From positions 4,466,958 to 4,530,957 of the forward strand of contig OX243819.1 in assembly GCA_945859605.1 (NCBI GenBank): a stretch of 64,000 nt of DNA, in the 5' to 3' direction. The stretch is from Lumbricus rubellus (taxonomy: Eukaryota > Annelida > Clitellata > Crassiclitellata > Lumbricidae). Below, piece by piece: positions 50,585 to 57,750 of this stretch (position 1 is the first letter of the stretch; every line of letters starts with the position of its first letter). The position numbers were made by a program, and so were the translations under genes. The notes beneath the pieces are model-generated. The model saw only the letters and a program-made list of their open reading frames with translations, was not told the DNA's origin and did not search any database.

Positions 50585-53027
50585 GGCCTATACTGGAGCA
50601 ATTAGGTGGAGTAGGTCTAGGCCTGTACAGAAGCGCCATTTCAATTTAGCAGCTTTTCTATGAAAACCCATCACAGTTGGAAAGACTTCAGCGGCTCTCA
50701 CGAAATAGAGCCAAAGGAAGAAAAAAGAAGCTCACGTTAAAGGGAAGCCACTGATCCTGAATTACGGACAGAAGAAACTGAAGCTTACATGCTTAACTGC
50801 TGTGGTATAATTATGACGGCGCTTGGTGGAACAGCCATTATACAGATTCCCATGCGTACCCGAGCAAAAGGATTCACGGCCAGTTACGTATTAGGCCTAC
50901 ATCACTTTACTCCATTATGATTAATGGAGCGCAACTGCATGGCCAGCAGTCACAGACGAGAATAAAAAGAATCTTCTCCTCCTTCTATTACTATTTACTG
51001 CGAGAGCTTTCATTCGGAGAACATCTCTGAATAGCTTGCACTGCAAGAAGCGCTGCGAGTGTTTTTAATGCGGTGCTAGAAGGTCATGGACAGGAAGCGT
51101 TGGAGGAACATCGTGCGTGATGTGACCTAACAGAGCAGAAGGGAAGCCAATGAAGGTTTTCAGTCATTAAAAGTGGAAGTGTGAAAGAAAAACGAGTAAG
51201 GCGGTCAATCAAACGAGCAGCTGCTTTAAGTAGGCCCTACACATTGGATCCAAGCGGAGTTTTGACAGACCGATGAGTAATGGCTAATGAGTTACAATAA
51301 TTAGTCATTTATTTATTATAAATTATTTATTATAGTTAGTGCGGGAATAGATGAAGGCATAAACCAAAGAGGAAAAAATCGACGATGATAACCAACAGAT
51401 CGTCGAGTGGTACGTAATGTAATGTAAGCTGAAACGTTGCAGATGATAGAAATAAAGATAGATAGAAACTGTGCCGAGAGAGAGAGAGATTAAATAAATG
51501 TGCAGAGAAGAAAAAGACAGTTTTCGTTCTTTATGTGACGCGGATATCATTGATTTTTTAATAGATTCAGCACAATCTTAAACAAAACGAATCTTTGCAT
51601 AAGCAACCCCAACAGTTTTCATCCATGGCGGAGTTGGATACAATAAAATTAAGACTAAGCTTAGACTACTCTTTGGAATCCCCTTAAATAGCAAAGCGGT
51701 GGCGTTTACGGTTTACATCGAACTGAAGTTGATTAATAACGGAGAAAGTTGTTTATGCCGCCGCAATATAAACAACTGTGGTCCAGCTAAAATGGCACAA
51801 AACATTCCGCAGCATAGAAAAAATAAATTATACGCAGGAATGTATATCATAGAAGCAGCAGCTTGGAGTGAGACAGAGTGGCAGATATCTTGTTTATTAG
51901 CGATCGAGCGCTCCGTCACGTCGGAAGGGTTGGCCAGAGATGTCAAGTGAAGTTGGAAGTCCGTATTGGCAGCATTATTTAAAATAGTGCCATTTAAATT
52001 TAAAAATTCCTATTTTAATTAAGGGTTTGATAACGACGTTCAATAGCGATTGTTCTTAGGCCTTCGTTAAGATGCTGCTGCACCCGGGTGTGGTTAGTGG
52101 ACGACCAGTGGGTCGTCAGAAGAGCCCCATTGGGGTGGGGGGGGGGTGGTGATCACAACACTCGGGTCCGCACTAACCTTTGTGCGGCCATGATTTGTCC
52201 GACTTCTGTCCTTATCAATTTCACTGAATCCATTGGTTGCTTACGGTAATTATGGCAAACACTCTGGCACGCACGCACGGATGCACGGACGCACGGATGC
52301 ACGGGCGCACGGACGTGGGACCGCTACCCGTTACCAAAGGTTCATTCAAACTTCCATTAGATAGATGACGATGGTAAACTGAACAGTAAAAGGTGACGGA
52401 CGCCTTGCATGGCTGCCGACAGCAGCTGAATTCGACTTCTGTAATAACTTTTGAGCATTCGGTAATTCATACTATGAACTGTATTCAAATATTGCGTTGT
52501 GAGAGTTTGAAATGAAACGAAGAATACCATTATCATTATTATTAGTATTAGTATTGTTATTAAATTATTATATTATTATTTGATTATTATTATTAAATTA
52601 TTATTAAATTATCATTATCATTATTATTTGATTATTATTTGATTATTATTATTAAATTATTATTATTATTATTATTTGATTATTATTATTATTATATTGT
52701 TTGCAGTGCAGTTGGGTGTGACGAATGGTGGTCTGAGCATCAGCGGTGGAGGTCTGATCGGCAGTTATCAATTGGTTCAGTTCCATATCCACTGGGGAAA
52801 GATAAACACAGTCGGATCGGAGCACACTGTCAACGGAAAGTCATATCCCATGGAGGTCAGTCGATGTAATATGACGATGACATAAATTATGGTTTAAATT
52901 ATGACAGTAATTGTTATCATTATTATAATAATAATTACGATGATGATTGGGATGAATAGACAATGATAACATAGTTAAACTGATGATTATAATTATGATA
53001 GGCCTAACAGTAGCCTAGTAGTAGTAG

Positions 53028-53105
<78 letters not shown>

Positions 53106-53148
53106 CGATGATGATGATGACGATGATGATGATGACGACGACGACAAC

Positions 53149-53192
<44 letters not shown>

Positions 53193-53193
53193 C

Positions 53194-53258
<65 letters not shown>

Positions 53259-53815
53259 CGACGATGATGATGATAATGATAATAACAATGATGATAATAA
53301 TGATAATAGTGGTGGTAACAGTAGTATAGTAATAGACCTAGTAGTAATGGTCGTAGCAGCAATAATAACAACAGCAACGACGACAGCAACTAAAACAGAA
53401 ACAATATTCATTACTATAATAGAATAGATGATCTGGAACAGCAGTATCATTGGCACCTTTCAGGCTGAAAACCCATAAAATAGCCCCTAATAATTATATG
53501 CATTATGGATCCGCCTCAGATTGGACCGATTAATTAACAGCTTAGAATGCTGTTTAAATCTGTCAATTTAATTAGTCTTTGTTTGAGTTAATCGGGTTTA
53601 TGAACAAATAGATTTGTGTCATGAAATTAATTATTATTGCTTTTTTCAGATCCATTTTGTTCATTACTCCACTCACTTTCCAAACCTCAGCACAGCCATA
53701 AACAACTCAACCGGACTCGCTGTCATTGGAGTCTTCGTCGAAGTAATTATCACCACGACTCTCTCATTCAATCAATCAATCAATCACATAAATTTATATA
53801 ACGCCTCATTAGTCA

Positions 53816-53850
<35 letters not shown>

Positions 53851-53907
53851 ATCGTCGTCGTCGTCGTCGTCGTCATCATCATCATCTTCATCATCATCAT
53901 CATCTTC

Positions 53908-53960
<53 letters not shown>

Positions 53961-55851
53961 CATCACCATCATCACCATCATCACCACCATTATCATTATT
54001 GTATCATTACAGATAATTAATTATACTCATGTTCAATGTTGTCACCGGTGTTATCGTCAGTATCATTGTCTTCATAATTGGTAACAATTATCCACCAAAC
54101 AAACACATGCGCCTGTCAATATTATATAATGTACATGATTAACTGTGTATTATGTACAGTATTGTATTGCATTGTATTGGATATTAGGTCGACGTACATC
54201 AATGATCTCTACATAATATGTAATATGCTGTATACATATATATGAAACGACGAACAACTGAATAATAAATATATCGATGATGTCTTTGCTCATGAAAACG
54301 ATGTTTAGTTGTAAGCATCTCGCTTGCCCATACATTTATAAAACGCCTCTTACAGTAGGCTACTAGCTATTCTGAGACACTCAAATAATTATATGTATAA
54401 TTTACAATCAAACATTCTACAATCTGCACGTATTTAGAGTCTGTGGATCACAAGAAACTTGCTCAATATTTATGTGTAGGCTATGTAGCCTACATCAGAT
54501 TGTACGTATTTCCTTATCGGAACCTCATATTTCAGTAGCGTTGGTGTTTGTGAGTTCTGGTGACGACATTGGCCATTGAGTCTGGATCAGTTGCATACGT
54601 TTAACTTTAAGTTGTGTTGATTCAAGGTTGAGGAAAATGGAATTAGAGTAGCCGAGCTTTGAGAGGACAATGGAGCTTGCAATTGTGGCAACAGTTTTAA
54701 AGTCGTGCATGGATCGGATGCAGCGGAAGCCTATAATTGATAGGCCTAATCAAATCATGTAATAAAATTAATATTTATATATACTGCGATAAAATGGCAG
54801 ATAATGATGTGTTGATGTTATGTGTGAACTGTGTAGATCGGCGAGAAGAACAGTGCGTTCGATAACCTCATACAACAACTAAGTTCAATCAAGTTCAAAG
54901 GTTAATACGACGTACATCAATGATCTCTACATAATATGTAATATGCTGTATACATATATATGAAACGACGAACAACTGAATAATAAATATATCGATGATG
55001 TCTTTGCTCATGAAAACGATGTTTAGTTGTAAGCATCTCGCTTGCCCATACATGTAGGTGGTGCTCGAATGTGCTTCGGTTGAGTGATGCGATCATGCTA
55101 GAGGTCTAAGGGGGGATGACCCGGATGAGGGTTGGTGGAGGGCAAACGAAAATTTCGTTCGAGATTTCTGCTCCAACTGCGACCCGATCAATCAACGTGG
55201 TCATGATGAATAAGCTTACGATGACATTCTAAGGACGCATGCTTAACTAAAGGAATCACACGTAGCTAAATATCTTGGATATTAATTTGAAAGAACAACT
55301 CACAATGAGTCATTTGTTACTTTCCAACAATTCGCTATAATGGGTTAGACACTTTAAATCAGTCACACCGCTCGGTGTCATGACATGTCATCATGACATG
55401 TCATCATGTCACGTCATCATGTCATGTCATCATGCCATGTCATCATGGCATCACTCATCATGTCATGTCAACATGTCATGTGACTCATGTCATCACTCAT
55501 CATGTCATGTCATCATGTCATGTGATTCATGTCATGTCAGAGACATCACGCTGGCTTATACATGGATCATTCATAATTATGTCAGCTTGATTTGTGTGGT
55601 TTGTGTTGTTCAGGTCAGTATACACCAAACATCAGTCCATTCAAAATGGCCGACCTACTTCCGGCAAAGACTTGCGAATTCATCCGCTACCCAGGCAGCC
55701 TCACAACACCCGGATGTTTTGAGAGTGTCGTCTGGACCGTTCTACAATATCCAATCAAAATATCCGAAGCTCAGGTAGTCATTACTTCGAATACCACTAA
55801 TTTACATTAACAACAACGGCAGTAATAGTAAATGATAGATGGTGATGATGG

Positions 55852-55947
<96 letters not shown>

Positions 55948-56721
55948 CGACGACGATGATAATGACGATGATAATGATGACAATAATAATAATCATAATG
56001 ATAGATACCAATGTTGCTCAAAGTGAAACTAGTAAATTTGCATCTAGAAGCAAGTGTGAAAAAACAAATGTTCTTAATTTCCTGGTTCGCATTTTTCAAG
56101 CTTTTGCCAAAAAATGTAATCGCAGCGTTAAAATGGGTGCGAATGCGTGGGAACGGGGTTCCCACGCATTCGACATTCTTCGATAGCATTACCCGGTTCC
56201 CAGTGCTCATCATGCAATAGAATACTGGGAACGTATTGCGTTCCAGTATAACTAGGCCTGCATGTATTCTTCGTAGTTCCCACTGCTCATTCAAACCATT
56301 TTAACAACTGTGTGACCATGATCATTCGCAAACTTATATAGCGCCACTTCAAGAAAACTACTCAGAGGCGATCATTGTTTGTGCCCCCTGCAAGAAATAC
56401 GTGTGGCGCCTAATGACCGTCTTCTCCCTTGTCCCACCACGGTGTTCCGCTCTCATTCATCCTTCTCTGACTTTCCTCTGTTCTTCTGTCTTCCAGTTGA
56501 ATGCATTCAGGGCGCTCAGCCATAGCCCTCCATCGACCACCGAAGACATTCCTCTCGTCAACAACTTCAGACCAATCCAGAAACTCGGAACGCGCAAGGT
56601 CGTGCGCACATTCGCCTACGAAACACCGTCTGCAACGACCAGCATCCACCGTTTCCATGGAGATGCTGCACTGGCTTCCACGTGTGCCGTTCTTCTAATG
56701 CTACGCCTGCAGCTCTACTAA
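28996..56721 (+). CDS. Alpha-carbonic anhydrase, secreted/GPI-type, 8 coding exons (whole gene span)
   Basis: Reversible hydration of CO2 at the cell surface is the expected role. Coding exons are 28996-29074, 45355-45387, 46406-46585, 52707-52855, 53650-53742, 54837-54900, 55614-55774 and 56497-56721. They total 984 nt, or 327 residues plus TAA, with every intron GT..AG and all phases compatible. Seen in the protein: hydrophobic N-terminal leader (1-26); [10 protein letters not shown] (28-37); QSPINI (56-61); the shuttle-His motif NNGH (His96, like His64 of human CA II); zinc ligands in FHIHWG (His124, His126) and EIHFVHY (His149); Glu136 and Glu147; GSLTTPGC with Thr230 (Thr199-like); WTV (240-242); NNFRP (275-279). 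Cys51 and Cys234 match the disulfide of extracellular isoforms. Sequons are at Asn86, 159, 165, 166 and 205. The C-terminus (about 310-327) is hydrophobic, suggesting a GPI signal. One oddity is Gly233 after TTP, where many isoforms have Pro. Family and activity are confident; GPI anchoring is inference. Confidence 0.95.
29193..29557. mobile_element. hAT-type MITE (365 bp), perfect TSD, intron 1
   Basis: Ends CAGCGGTTCCCAAC and GTTGGGAACCACTG, with exact 8-bp duplication ATATAGGC (29185-29192 and 29558-29565). The interior is rich in GTGGCCC words. It lies about 120 bp after exon 1. Confidence 0.92.
30322..30683. mobile_element. hAT-type MITE (362 bp), perfect TSD, intron 1
   Basis: Ends CATGGGTGTCAAA and, complemented, CACGGGTGTCAAA. 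Exact 8-bp duplication GCCTAAGC (30314-30321 and 30684-30691). CTGGCCCGCC words are repeated inside. Confidence 0.9.
31130..31250 (+). repeat. Dispersed repeat, LINE-tail-like copy 2
   Basis: Reverse-complement match of 3500-3625, sharing GATCTGTTAACCGGATT and AATAAACGAAATTTATT. Confidence 0.45.
31480..31653 (+). pseudogene. LINE reverse-transcriptase C-terminal fragment, frameshifted
   Basis: [20 protein letters not shown] then, after a frameshift near 31541, [19 protein letters not shown]. The L..FGH..RM...GRP...W.D.. pattern is the classic LINE tail. TIR-B copy 2 begins directly after it. Confidence 0.75.
31654..32126. mobile_element. TIR repeat family B, copy 2 (473 bp)
   Basis: Ends CCGGGGCCGTATGCAT and, complemented, CAGGGGCCGTATGCAT. 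Homologous to 11733-12241 throughout. Better preserved ends than copy 1. Confidence 0.7.
32690..32935. repeat. (CTGT)n with (GTGTCT)n
   Basis: CTGTCTGT repeat with GTGTCT and CTCT sections. A similar tract is at 33637-33730. The stretch 32936-34300 otherwise holds no recognised gene. Confidence 0.93.
34311..34590. repeat. 15-bp repeat (TCATCATCTGCATCT)n
   Basis: About 18 units built from ATCTTC/ATCTGC. Divisible by three, so all frames stay open (DADDE or ICIFI peptides). Not a gene. Confidence 0.93.
35030..35670. repeat. Purine-rich GGAA/GGAT low-complexity tract
   Basis: Almost unbroken G/A-rich strand, with GATGGATGGATG sections (35460-35620). A block including GGCTGTTCAGAAACAAG occurs twice, near 35430 and 35540. 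Confidence 0.85.
35746..36285. repeat. (GGT)n array, 540 bp
   Basis: GGT repeat with GGC, AGT, CGT and TGT variants, including internal blocks duplicated at about 126 bp. Encodes poly-Gly or poly-Val frames of no significance. Confidence 0.95.
36580..37340. other. Short (CTGT)/(CACA) tract then non-coding DNA
   Basis: Microsatellite to about 36660. Then AT-rich sequence with one TGTGACGTCAG word (36990-37000). No exon recognised. Confidence 0.45.
37341..38110 (-). other. Unrecognised, broken protein-like region, possibly retrotransposon gag
   Basis: Minus-strand frame 38110-37796 encodes an acidic N-terminus ([13 protein letters not shown]) and a heptad-like segment ([25 protein letters not shown]), then stops. 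Further frames overlap to 37341 (for example 37706-37341). GGGTATATAAGC, a good TATA-like box, lies about 25-35 bp before the ATG on the same strand, and a 25-bp palindrome GTAACGAA...TTCGTTAC is near 38234-38258. No domain is recognised. A solo-LTR or gag remnant is a guess. Confidence 0.3.
38945..39360. repeat. (ACAT)n microsatellite, 415 bp
   Basis: Almost uninterrupted ACAT repeat starting at ATGCATGCATGC and ending with one ATATATAC variant. Confidence 0.97.
39764..40935. repeat. 20-bp satellite, about 58 units
   Basis: Unit CACTCAGTGACCTTCATTAA with variants at a few positions (CATTA, CACTA, CAATA, CTTAC; CAGTG/CAATG; ACCTT/ATCTT). Period is strictly 20. Higher-order copying is visible: a run of three marked variants recurs 160 bp apart (40471 and 40631), another 280 bp apart (39821 and 40101). 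Lies inside intron 1. Confidence 0.97.
40936..41386. other. Non-coding, possible dispersed repeat
   Basis: A C-rich segment (41100-41200) with CCCTCCGCGGAACCCTCCACC looks like part of a repeat but cannot be classed. No exon recognised. Confidence 0.35.
41387..41530 (+). repeat. tRNA-derived SINE head
   Basis: GGGGTACGCGGTGGTGCAGTGGT with B box GGTTCGAAACT about 40 bp on. Same head as the 63264 SINE but a different body. Confidence 0.6.
42215..42480 (-). repeat. TATAGCGCC-family dispersed repeat
   Basis: Minus-strand TTTCTATAGCGCCAGTCC, AGAGGTGCTTCTGACCTG and CACTTGCGGAGAAG blocks align with 13785-13945. Confidence 0.5.
42481..43764. other. Non-coding
   Basis: A 136-codon frame at 42826-43236 shows no domain and no splice context and is treated as chance. 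A (CTGT)n tract follows at 43765-43890. Confidence 0.4.
43892..45212 (-). mobile_element. Tc1/mariner-family element (1321 bp), decayed
   Basis: Perfectly mirrored ends of about 38 bp beginning CAGGGTGGGCCAATAGGAAT, with TA outside both ends (43890-43891 and 45213-45214). Size and TA target are typical of the superfamily. Contains a broken transposase on the minus strand. Confidence 0.92.
44230..45017 (-). pseudogene. Tc1/mariner transposase relic
   Basis: N-terminus from 45017 reads [15 protein letters not shown], then EFPSRKWNK and a helix-turn-helix-like stretch ending GRKRSP. The coding frame is lost after that. The catalytic C-terminal signature [16 protein letters not shown] is readable near 44350-44400 just after an in-frame stop in place of the usual Trp. 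Non-functional. Confidence 0.8.
45355..45387 (+). CDS. Carbonic anhydrase exon 2 (33 nt)
   Basis: A tiny exon after TTGTCAG, ending before GTGAGTT. It encodes [10 protein letters not shown], the conserved start of mature alpha-carbonic anhydrases (W-x-Y...HG). Its phases fit exon 1 (2 nt taken) and exon 3 (1 nt given), which makes a chance match unlikely. Confidence 0.88.
45886..45935 (-). repeat. Possible tRNA-like repeat
   Basis: Minus strand GGGTTCGAGCCCC resembles a B box, with a weak A box upstream. Could be chance. Confidence 0.25.
46406..46585 (+). CDS. Carbonic anhydrase exon 3
   Basis: Acceptor AACAG and donor GTCAGTAAG. It encodes residues 39-97, from [13 protein letters not shown] through QSPINI to LENNGHT. 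It contains Cys51 of the predicted disulfide, the family motif QSPINI and the proton-shuttle His96. One sequon (Asn86-Val-Ser) is present. Confidence 0.95.
47046..47105. repeat. (ATT)n at the 3' flank of retrotransposon copy B
   Basis: ATT repeat with a T-run in the middle, directly beyond the element's 3' UTR. Confidence 0.9.
47193..50165 (-). CDS. Retrotransposon polyprotein: zinc finger, reverse transcriptase, restriction-like endonuclease (990 aa)
   Basis: Single ORF for target-primed reverse transcription. In order: N-terminal zinc-finger-like CRVC...VHRHG (Cys12, Cys15, His29/His31) with CPGS; long Pro/Ser-rich linker; [11 protein letters not shown] near 361; [16 protein letters not shown] near 395; [17 protein letters not shown] near 425; [11 protein letters not shown] near 475; [10 protein letters not shown] (YxDD) near 503; [18 protein letters not shown] knuckle TCACG...HGLSC near 800; GRRPDGLTM near 862 and [10 protein letters not shown] near 880, the PD-(D/E)XK endonuclease core. 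No stop or frameshift interrupts it. Domain order is that of early-branching LINEs (R2/R4/NeSL-like). The exact clade is not decided; the (TAA)n target recalls Dong of the R4 clade. Confidence 0.93.
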   Translation of the reverse strand: MNKKQSKGSGTCRVCWAKFKTHSSDGTVHRHGPRPSPCPGSSQPSAESLAPSAVLSRVQTEAGANSLVDHSSHALSTPFLPRIGNNGVTDIGGSQHTTDMGEDMTQHPNITTRLLKHIPKGARSESGRLLTNIISSILSNPMKIESWQILLAFTAIVLEQPNRGGKRHSLTSNIRKRLTDFHQLLPNKLPDIFDQNKSDSYPTKTSPSVEHKMAAAVATKIEEGNIRAATRILCSGDAPAPINEITLDELRSKHPSPPSDRPPMPAPPSSTEAYQASEAMVHDQIRHFPPGSSGGPDGLKPQHVLEIINTKDTAPELLSAITGLVNVLLAGKCPAEMRPILFGGTLFALQKKTGGLRPIAIGYYWRRLTSKCANKYASDQAAAYLSPKQLGVGVPGGCEAAVHATRRFITNMDDDNIVVKLDLSNAFNSLYRDRMLASVIEILPDLAPYCFQSYAEESALKFGGYTVQSRVGPQQGDPLGPLLFCLPLQPILLQLVSPLSFGYLDDLTLGGKAEMVAADVDFIERTCSTMGLTLNRSKCEVLTRGKNNTGYDSFKQFKLIDVDEAQLLGAPLSSGKALQQCLESRTKELEESLNKLTLIARQDALLILRSSLGAPKMIYTLRCHPSDKHPELETYDTKLHQGLEKILNISLDDNQWAQASLPIKMGGLGIRRASSLALPAFLASAASTLPLQTLILSSINLEPDSHFQTMTTEWRSKTEFDEAGIMPTNQQASWDKPLLEKTAKSLLENTVDVYNIARLKAVSSPHASDWLHALPITACLDNEDVRVAVGLRLGAAICEPHTCACGAQIDARGSHGLSCSLGFGRIARHSNINDIIHRSLSKAGIPSIKEPSGLLRTDGRRPDGLTMIPWRAGRHLVWDATVVDTLAPSYIQATASTAGAAAEIATERKNTKYAALANTHFFVPLALETLGPICSIGLDFLSDLGRILSLSSGDLRETCFLLQRLSVTVQRFNSVAFRATLAEPDPEKIY
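50455..50512 (-). promoter_or_regulatory. Possible 5' UTR promoter of copy B
   Basis: GATGACGTCATC, a perfect palindromic CRE-type site (50501-50512), lies about 40 bp before TATTTATAC (50455-50465) in element orientation, 290 bp or more before the ORF start. Activity is inference. Confidence 0.35.
50517..50582. repeat. (ATT)n at the 5' flank of retrotransposon copy B
   Basis: ATT repeat beginning with T-rich variants and ending at ATTATAGGCC. Confidence 0.9.
50583..52529. other. Intron 3 remainder, non-coding
   Basis: Contains old dispersed repeat material (50600-50700, 51030-51300), a small GCACGGACGCACGGATG tandem (52264-52316), and a minus-strand TATAGCGCC-family piece with TGCATGGCTGCCGACAG (52385-52510). 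Confidence 0.45.
52530..52695. repeat. (ATT)n directly before the exon 4 acceptor
   Basis: Impure ATT repeat with TTTGATT interruptions, ending 11 bp before exon 4. It provides the pyrimidine-poor upstream context of that splice site. Confidence 0.92.
52707..52855 (+). CDS. Carbonic anhydrase exon 4 (zinc ligands 1 and 2)
   Basis: Acceptor TTGTTTGCAG and donor GTCAGT. It encodes residues 99-147, with QFHIHWG giving zinc ligands His124 and His126, GSEH with Glu136 (Glu106-like) and terminal Glu147 (Glu117-like). The acceptor follows directly after a long, imperfect ATT-rich microsatellite. Confidence 0.96.
53027..53290. repeat. (GAT)n in intron 4
   Basis: GAT repeat with a few GAC units, tailing into AATGATAATAA. 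Confidence 0.96.
53650..53742 (+). CDS. Carbonic anhydrase exon 5 (zinc ligand 3)
   Basis: Acceptor TTTTTTCAG, donor GTAATT, exactly 31 codons. It encodes [10 protein letters not shown], with third zinc ligand His149, then three N-glycosylation sequons and AVIGVFVE, the hydrophobic strand lining the active site in the family. Confidence 0.95.
53812..54000. repeat. (ATC)n/(GTC)n in intron 5
   Basis: CATCGTCATCGTC, then GTCGTC, then CATCATC runs. Confidence 0.95.
54190..54335 (+). repeat. 146-bp direct duplication, left copy (intron 5)
   Basis: CGACGTACATCAATGATCTC through CGCTTGCCCATACAT reads identically at 54908-55053, offset 718 bp. No mismatch found by eye. Confidence 0.92.
54837..54900 (+). 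CDS. Carbonic anhydrase exon 6 (64 nt)
   Basis: Acceptor GTGTAG and donor AAAG|GTTAAT. It encodes [20 protein letters not shown], the expected helix after the active-site strand. The donor is weaker than the others. The exon lies between two copies of a 146-bp direct repeat that reads as identical. Confidence 0.9.
54908..55053 (+). repeat. 146-bp direct duplication, right copy (intron 6)
   Basis: Second copy of the 54190-54335 block. It starts 8 bp after the exon 6 donor. Confidence 0.92.
55378..55558. repeat. TCATGTCA/ATGACATG palindromic tandem in intron 6
   Basis: Repeated TCATGTCATCATGTCATG words. Each ATGACATGTCAT is a near palindrome, so the strand can self-pair. Confidence 0.9.
55614..55774 (+). 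CDS. Carbonic anhydrase exon 7 (Thr gate, Cys, Trp)
   Basis: Acceptor GTTGTTCAG and donor GTAGTC. It encodes residues 201-253, with [18 protein letters not shown] carrying Thr230 (gatekeeper, Thr199-like), Cys234 (disulfide partner) and Trp240. Gly233 replaces a residue that is Pro in many isoforms. Confidence 0.95.
55843..56005. repeat. (GAT)n in intron 7
   Basis: GAT repeat with GAC and AAT variants at the right end. Confidence 0.96.
56497..56721 (+). CDS. Carbonic anhydrase terminal exon 8
   Basis: Acceptor TCTTCCAG; 74 codons and TAA at 56719-56721. It encodes LNAFRAL, then [15 protein letters not shown], the family's C-terminal block, then a linker and a hydrophobic tail ([12 protein letters not shown]) ending four residues before the stop after an Arg. 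The tail looks like a GPI attachment signal rather than a cytoplasmic domain. Confidence 0.93.
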   Translation: MNAFRALSHSPPSTTEDIPLVNNFRPIQKLGTRKVVRTFAYETPSATTSIHRFHGDAALASTCAVLLMLRLQLY

Positions 56722-56871
56722 AAGGCGCTGATGGAGCGCATTTTTTTGTCCCGGCAATTCACGAGTATATCTAGTAATTATTGTCTGATAAGAATGTATT
56801 GTGTCATTGGCATTGTCAGGGAAAGACTTGTTAACATGGGGTTCCTGTAATCTCATTATACACCGTGATTC

Positions 56872-56877
56872 AATAAA
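56872..56877 (+). promoter_or_regulatory. Candidate polyadenylation signal AATAAA
   Basis: First canonical AATAAA after the carbonic anhydrase stop, about 150 nt downstream. It lies inside the left terminal repeat of the mariner relic that starts at 56861. Its use is inferred from position only. Confidence 0.45.
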
Positions 56878-57313
56878 AACTAAGCCAAATTGTTTTTCAT
56901 ATATCTCTAATGCCTGATCACATATCATGCTAAACTTTACCAAATATTTAGAGAAGTGGACCAAGAATATGATTCCAAAATTTCATGAGAAAAGGTTGAA
57001 TGGGTAAAAAGATATGAATATTTCAACTTCATATGCAGAAATTGCAGTTTACAAGCAATTTTCTGTCAGATTCAATAAAAAAAAGCAAGCTAAACTGTTT
57101 TTCTTATATCTTCAATGCCTAATAATTAATCATGCTAACATTTTCCAGATATTTCGAGAATTGAACCAAGAATAGGATTCCAAAATATCCTGTCATATAT
57201 TTGAACGAATAGAAAGATATGAATATTTAAACGTCATCTCCAGAAATTTCAGTTTTCAGCAAGTCTGTTATGGGGTTCGTCGCGGTTTCGATGCTTGATA
57301 GTTCCCAATTTTG

Positions 57314-57750
57314 GTCTTCAGGGATCCTGGGGTAAAATTAACGGAGTATATTATCGCAATGGTCTGCTGTCACAACATCTTCCACTTGTTATCAGAAATC
57401 TACAGCCTCAGAAGGCTGTTTTCTTTTTCAACAGAATAGCGCCAGCCCACAGAGCCAATGAAACCATCGAAATGCTGACAAGAGAGACGCCAGACTTCAT
57501 TTCTCCCACATTATGGCCTCCGAACAACCCAGATTTGAATCCTGTCGACTAAAAGTGTGGAGCGTGCATGACGCAAGACCGAGTCTAGCAGGCACCAACC
57601 CATGATATAAACGATATGAAGCAACGCTTGTTGGAAGTGTGAGATGGCCAAGAGCCCTGGACCCGAGGATAATCGACGATGCCGTTTCCCAATGAATGAC
57701 GCCAGCGCCTGCAGGTTTGCGTGCAAGCAGAAGGAGGACATTTTGAGCAT
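57314..57750 (+). pseudogene. Tc1/mariner transposase C-terminal relic
   Basis: SWGKINGVYY, then NRIAPAHRANETIEML, where the usual catalytic Asp of the QQDxAPAH motif is gone, then WPPNNPDLNPVD followed by a stop, and EGGHFEH near the end. The N-terminal DNA-binding half is missing. Cannot encode active transposase. Confidence 0.85.

Noticed and set aside
53004..53456. Poly-serine/poly-histidine proteins
   Set aside because: Direct translation of (GAT)n in intron 4; the same holds for 55797-56294 and 34222-34619.
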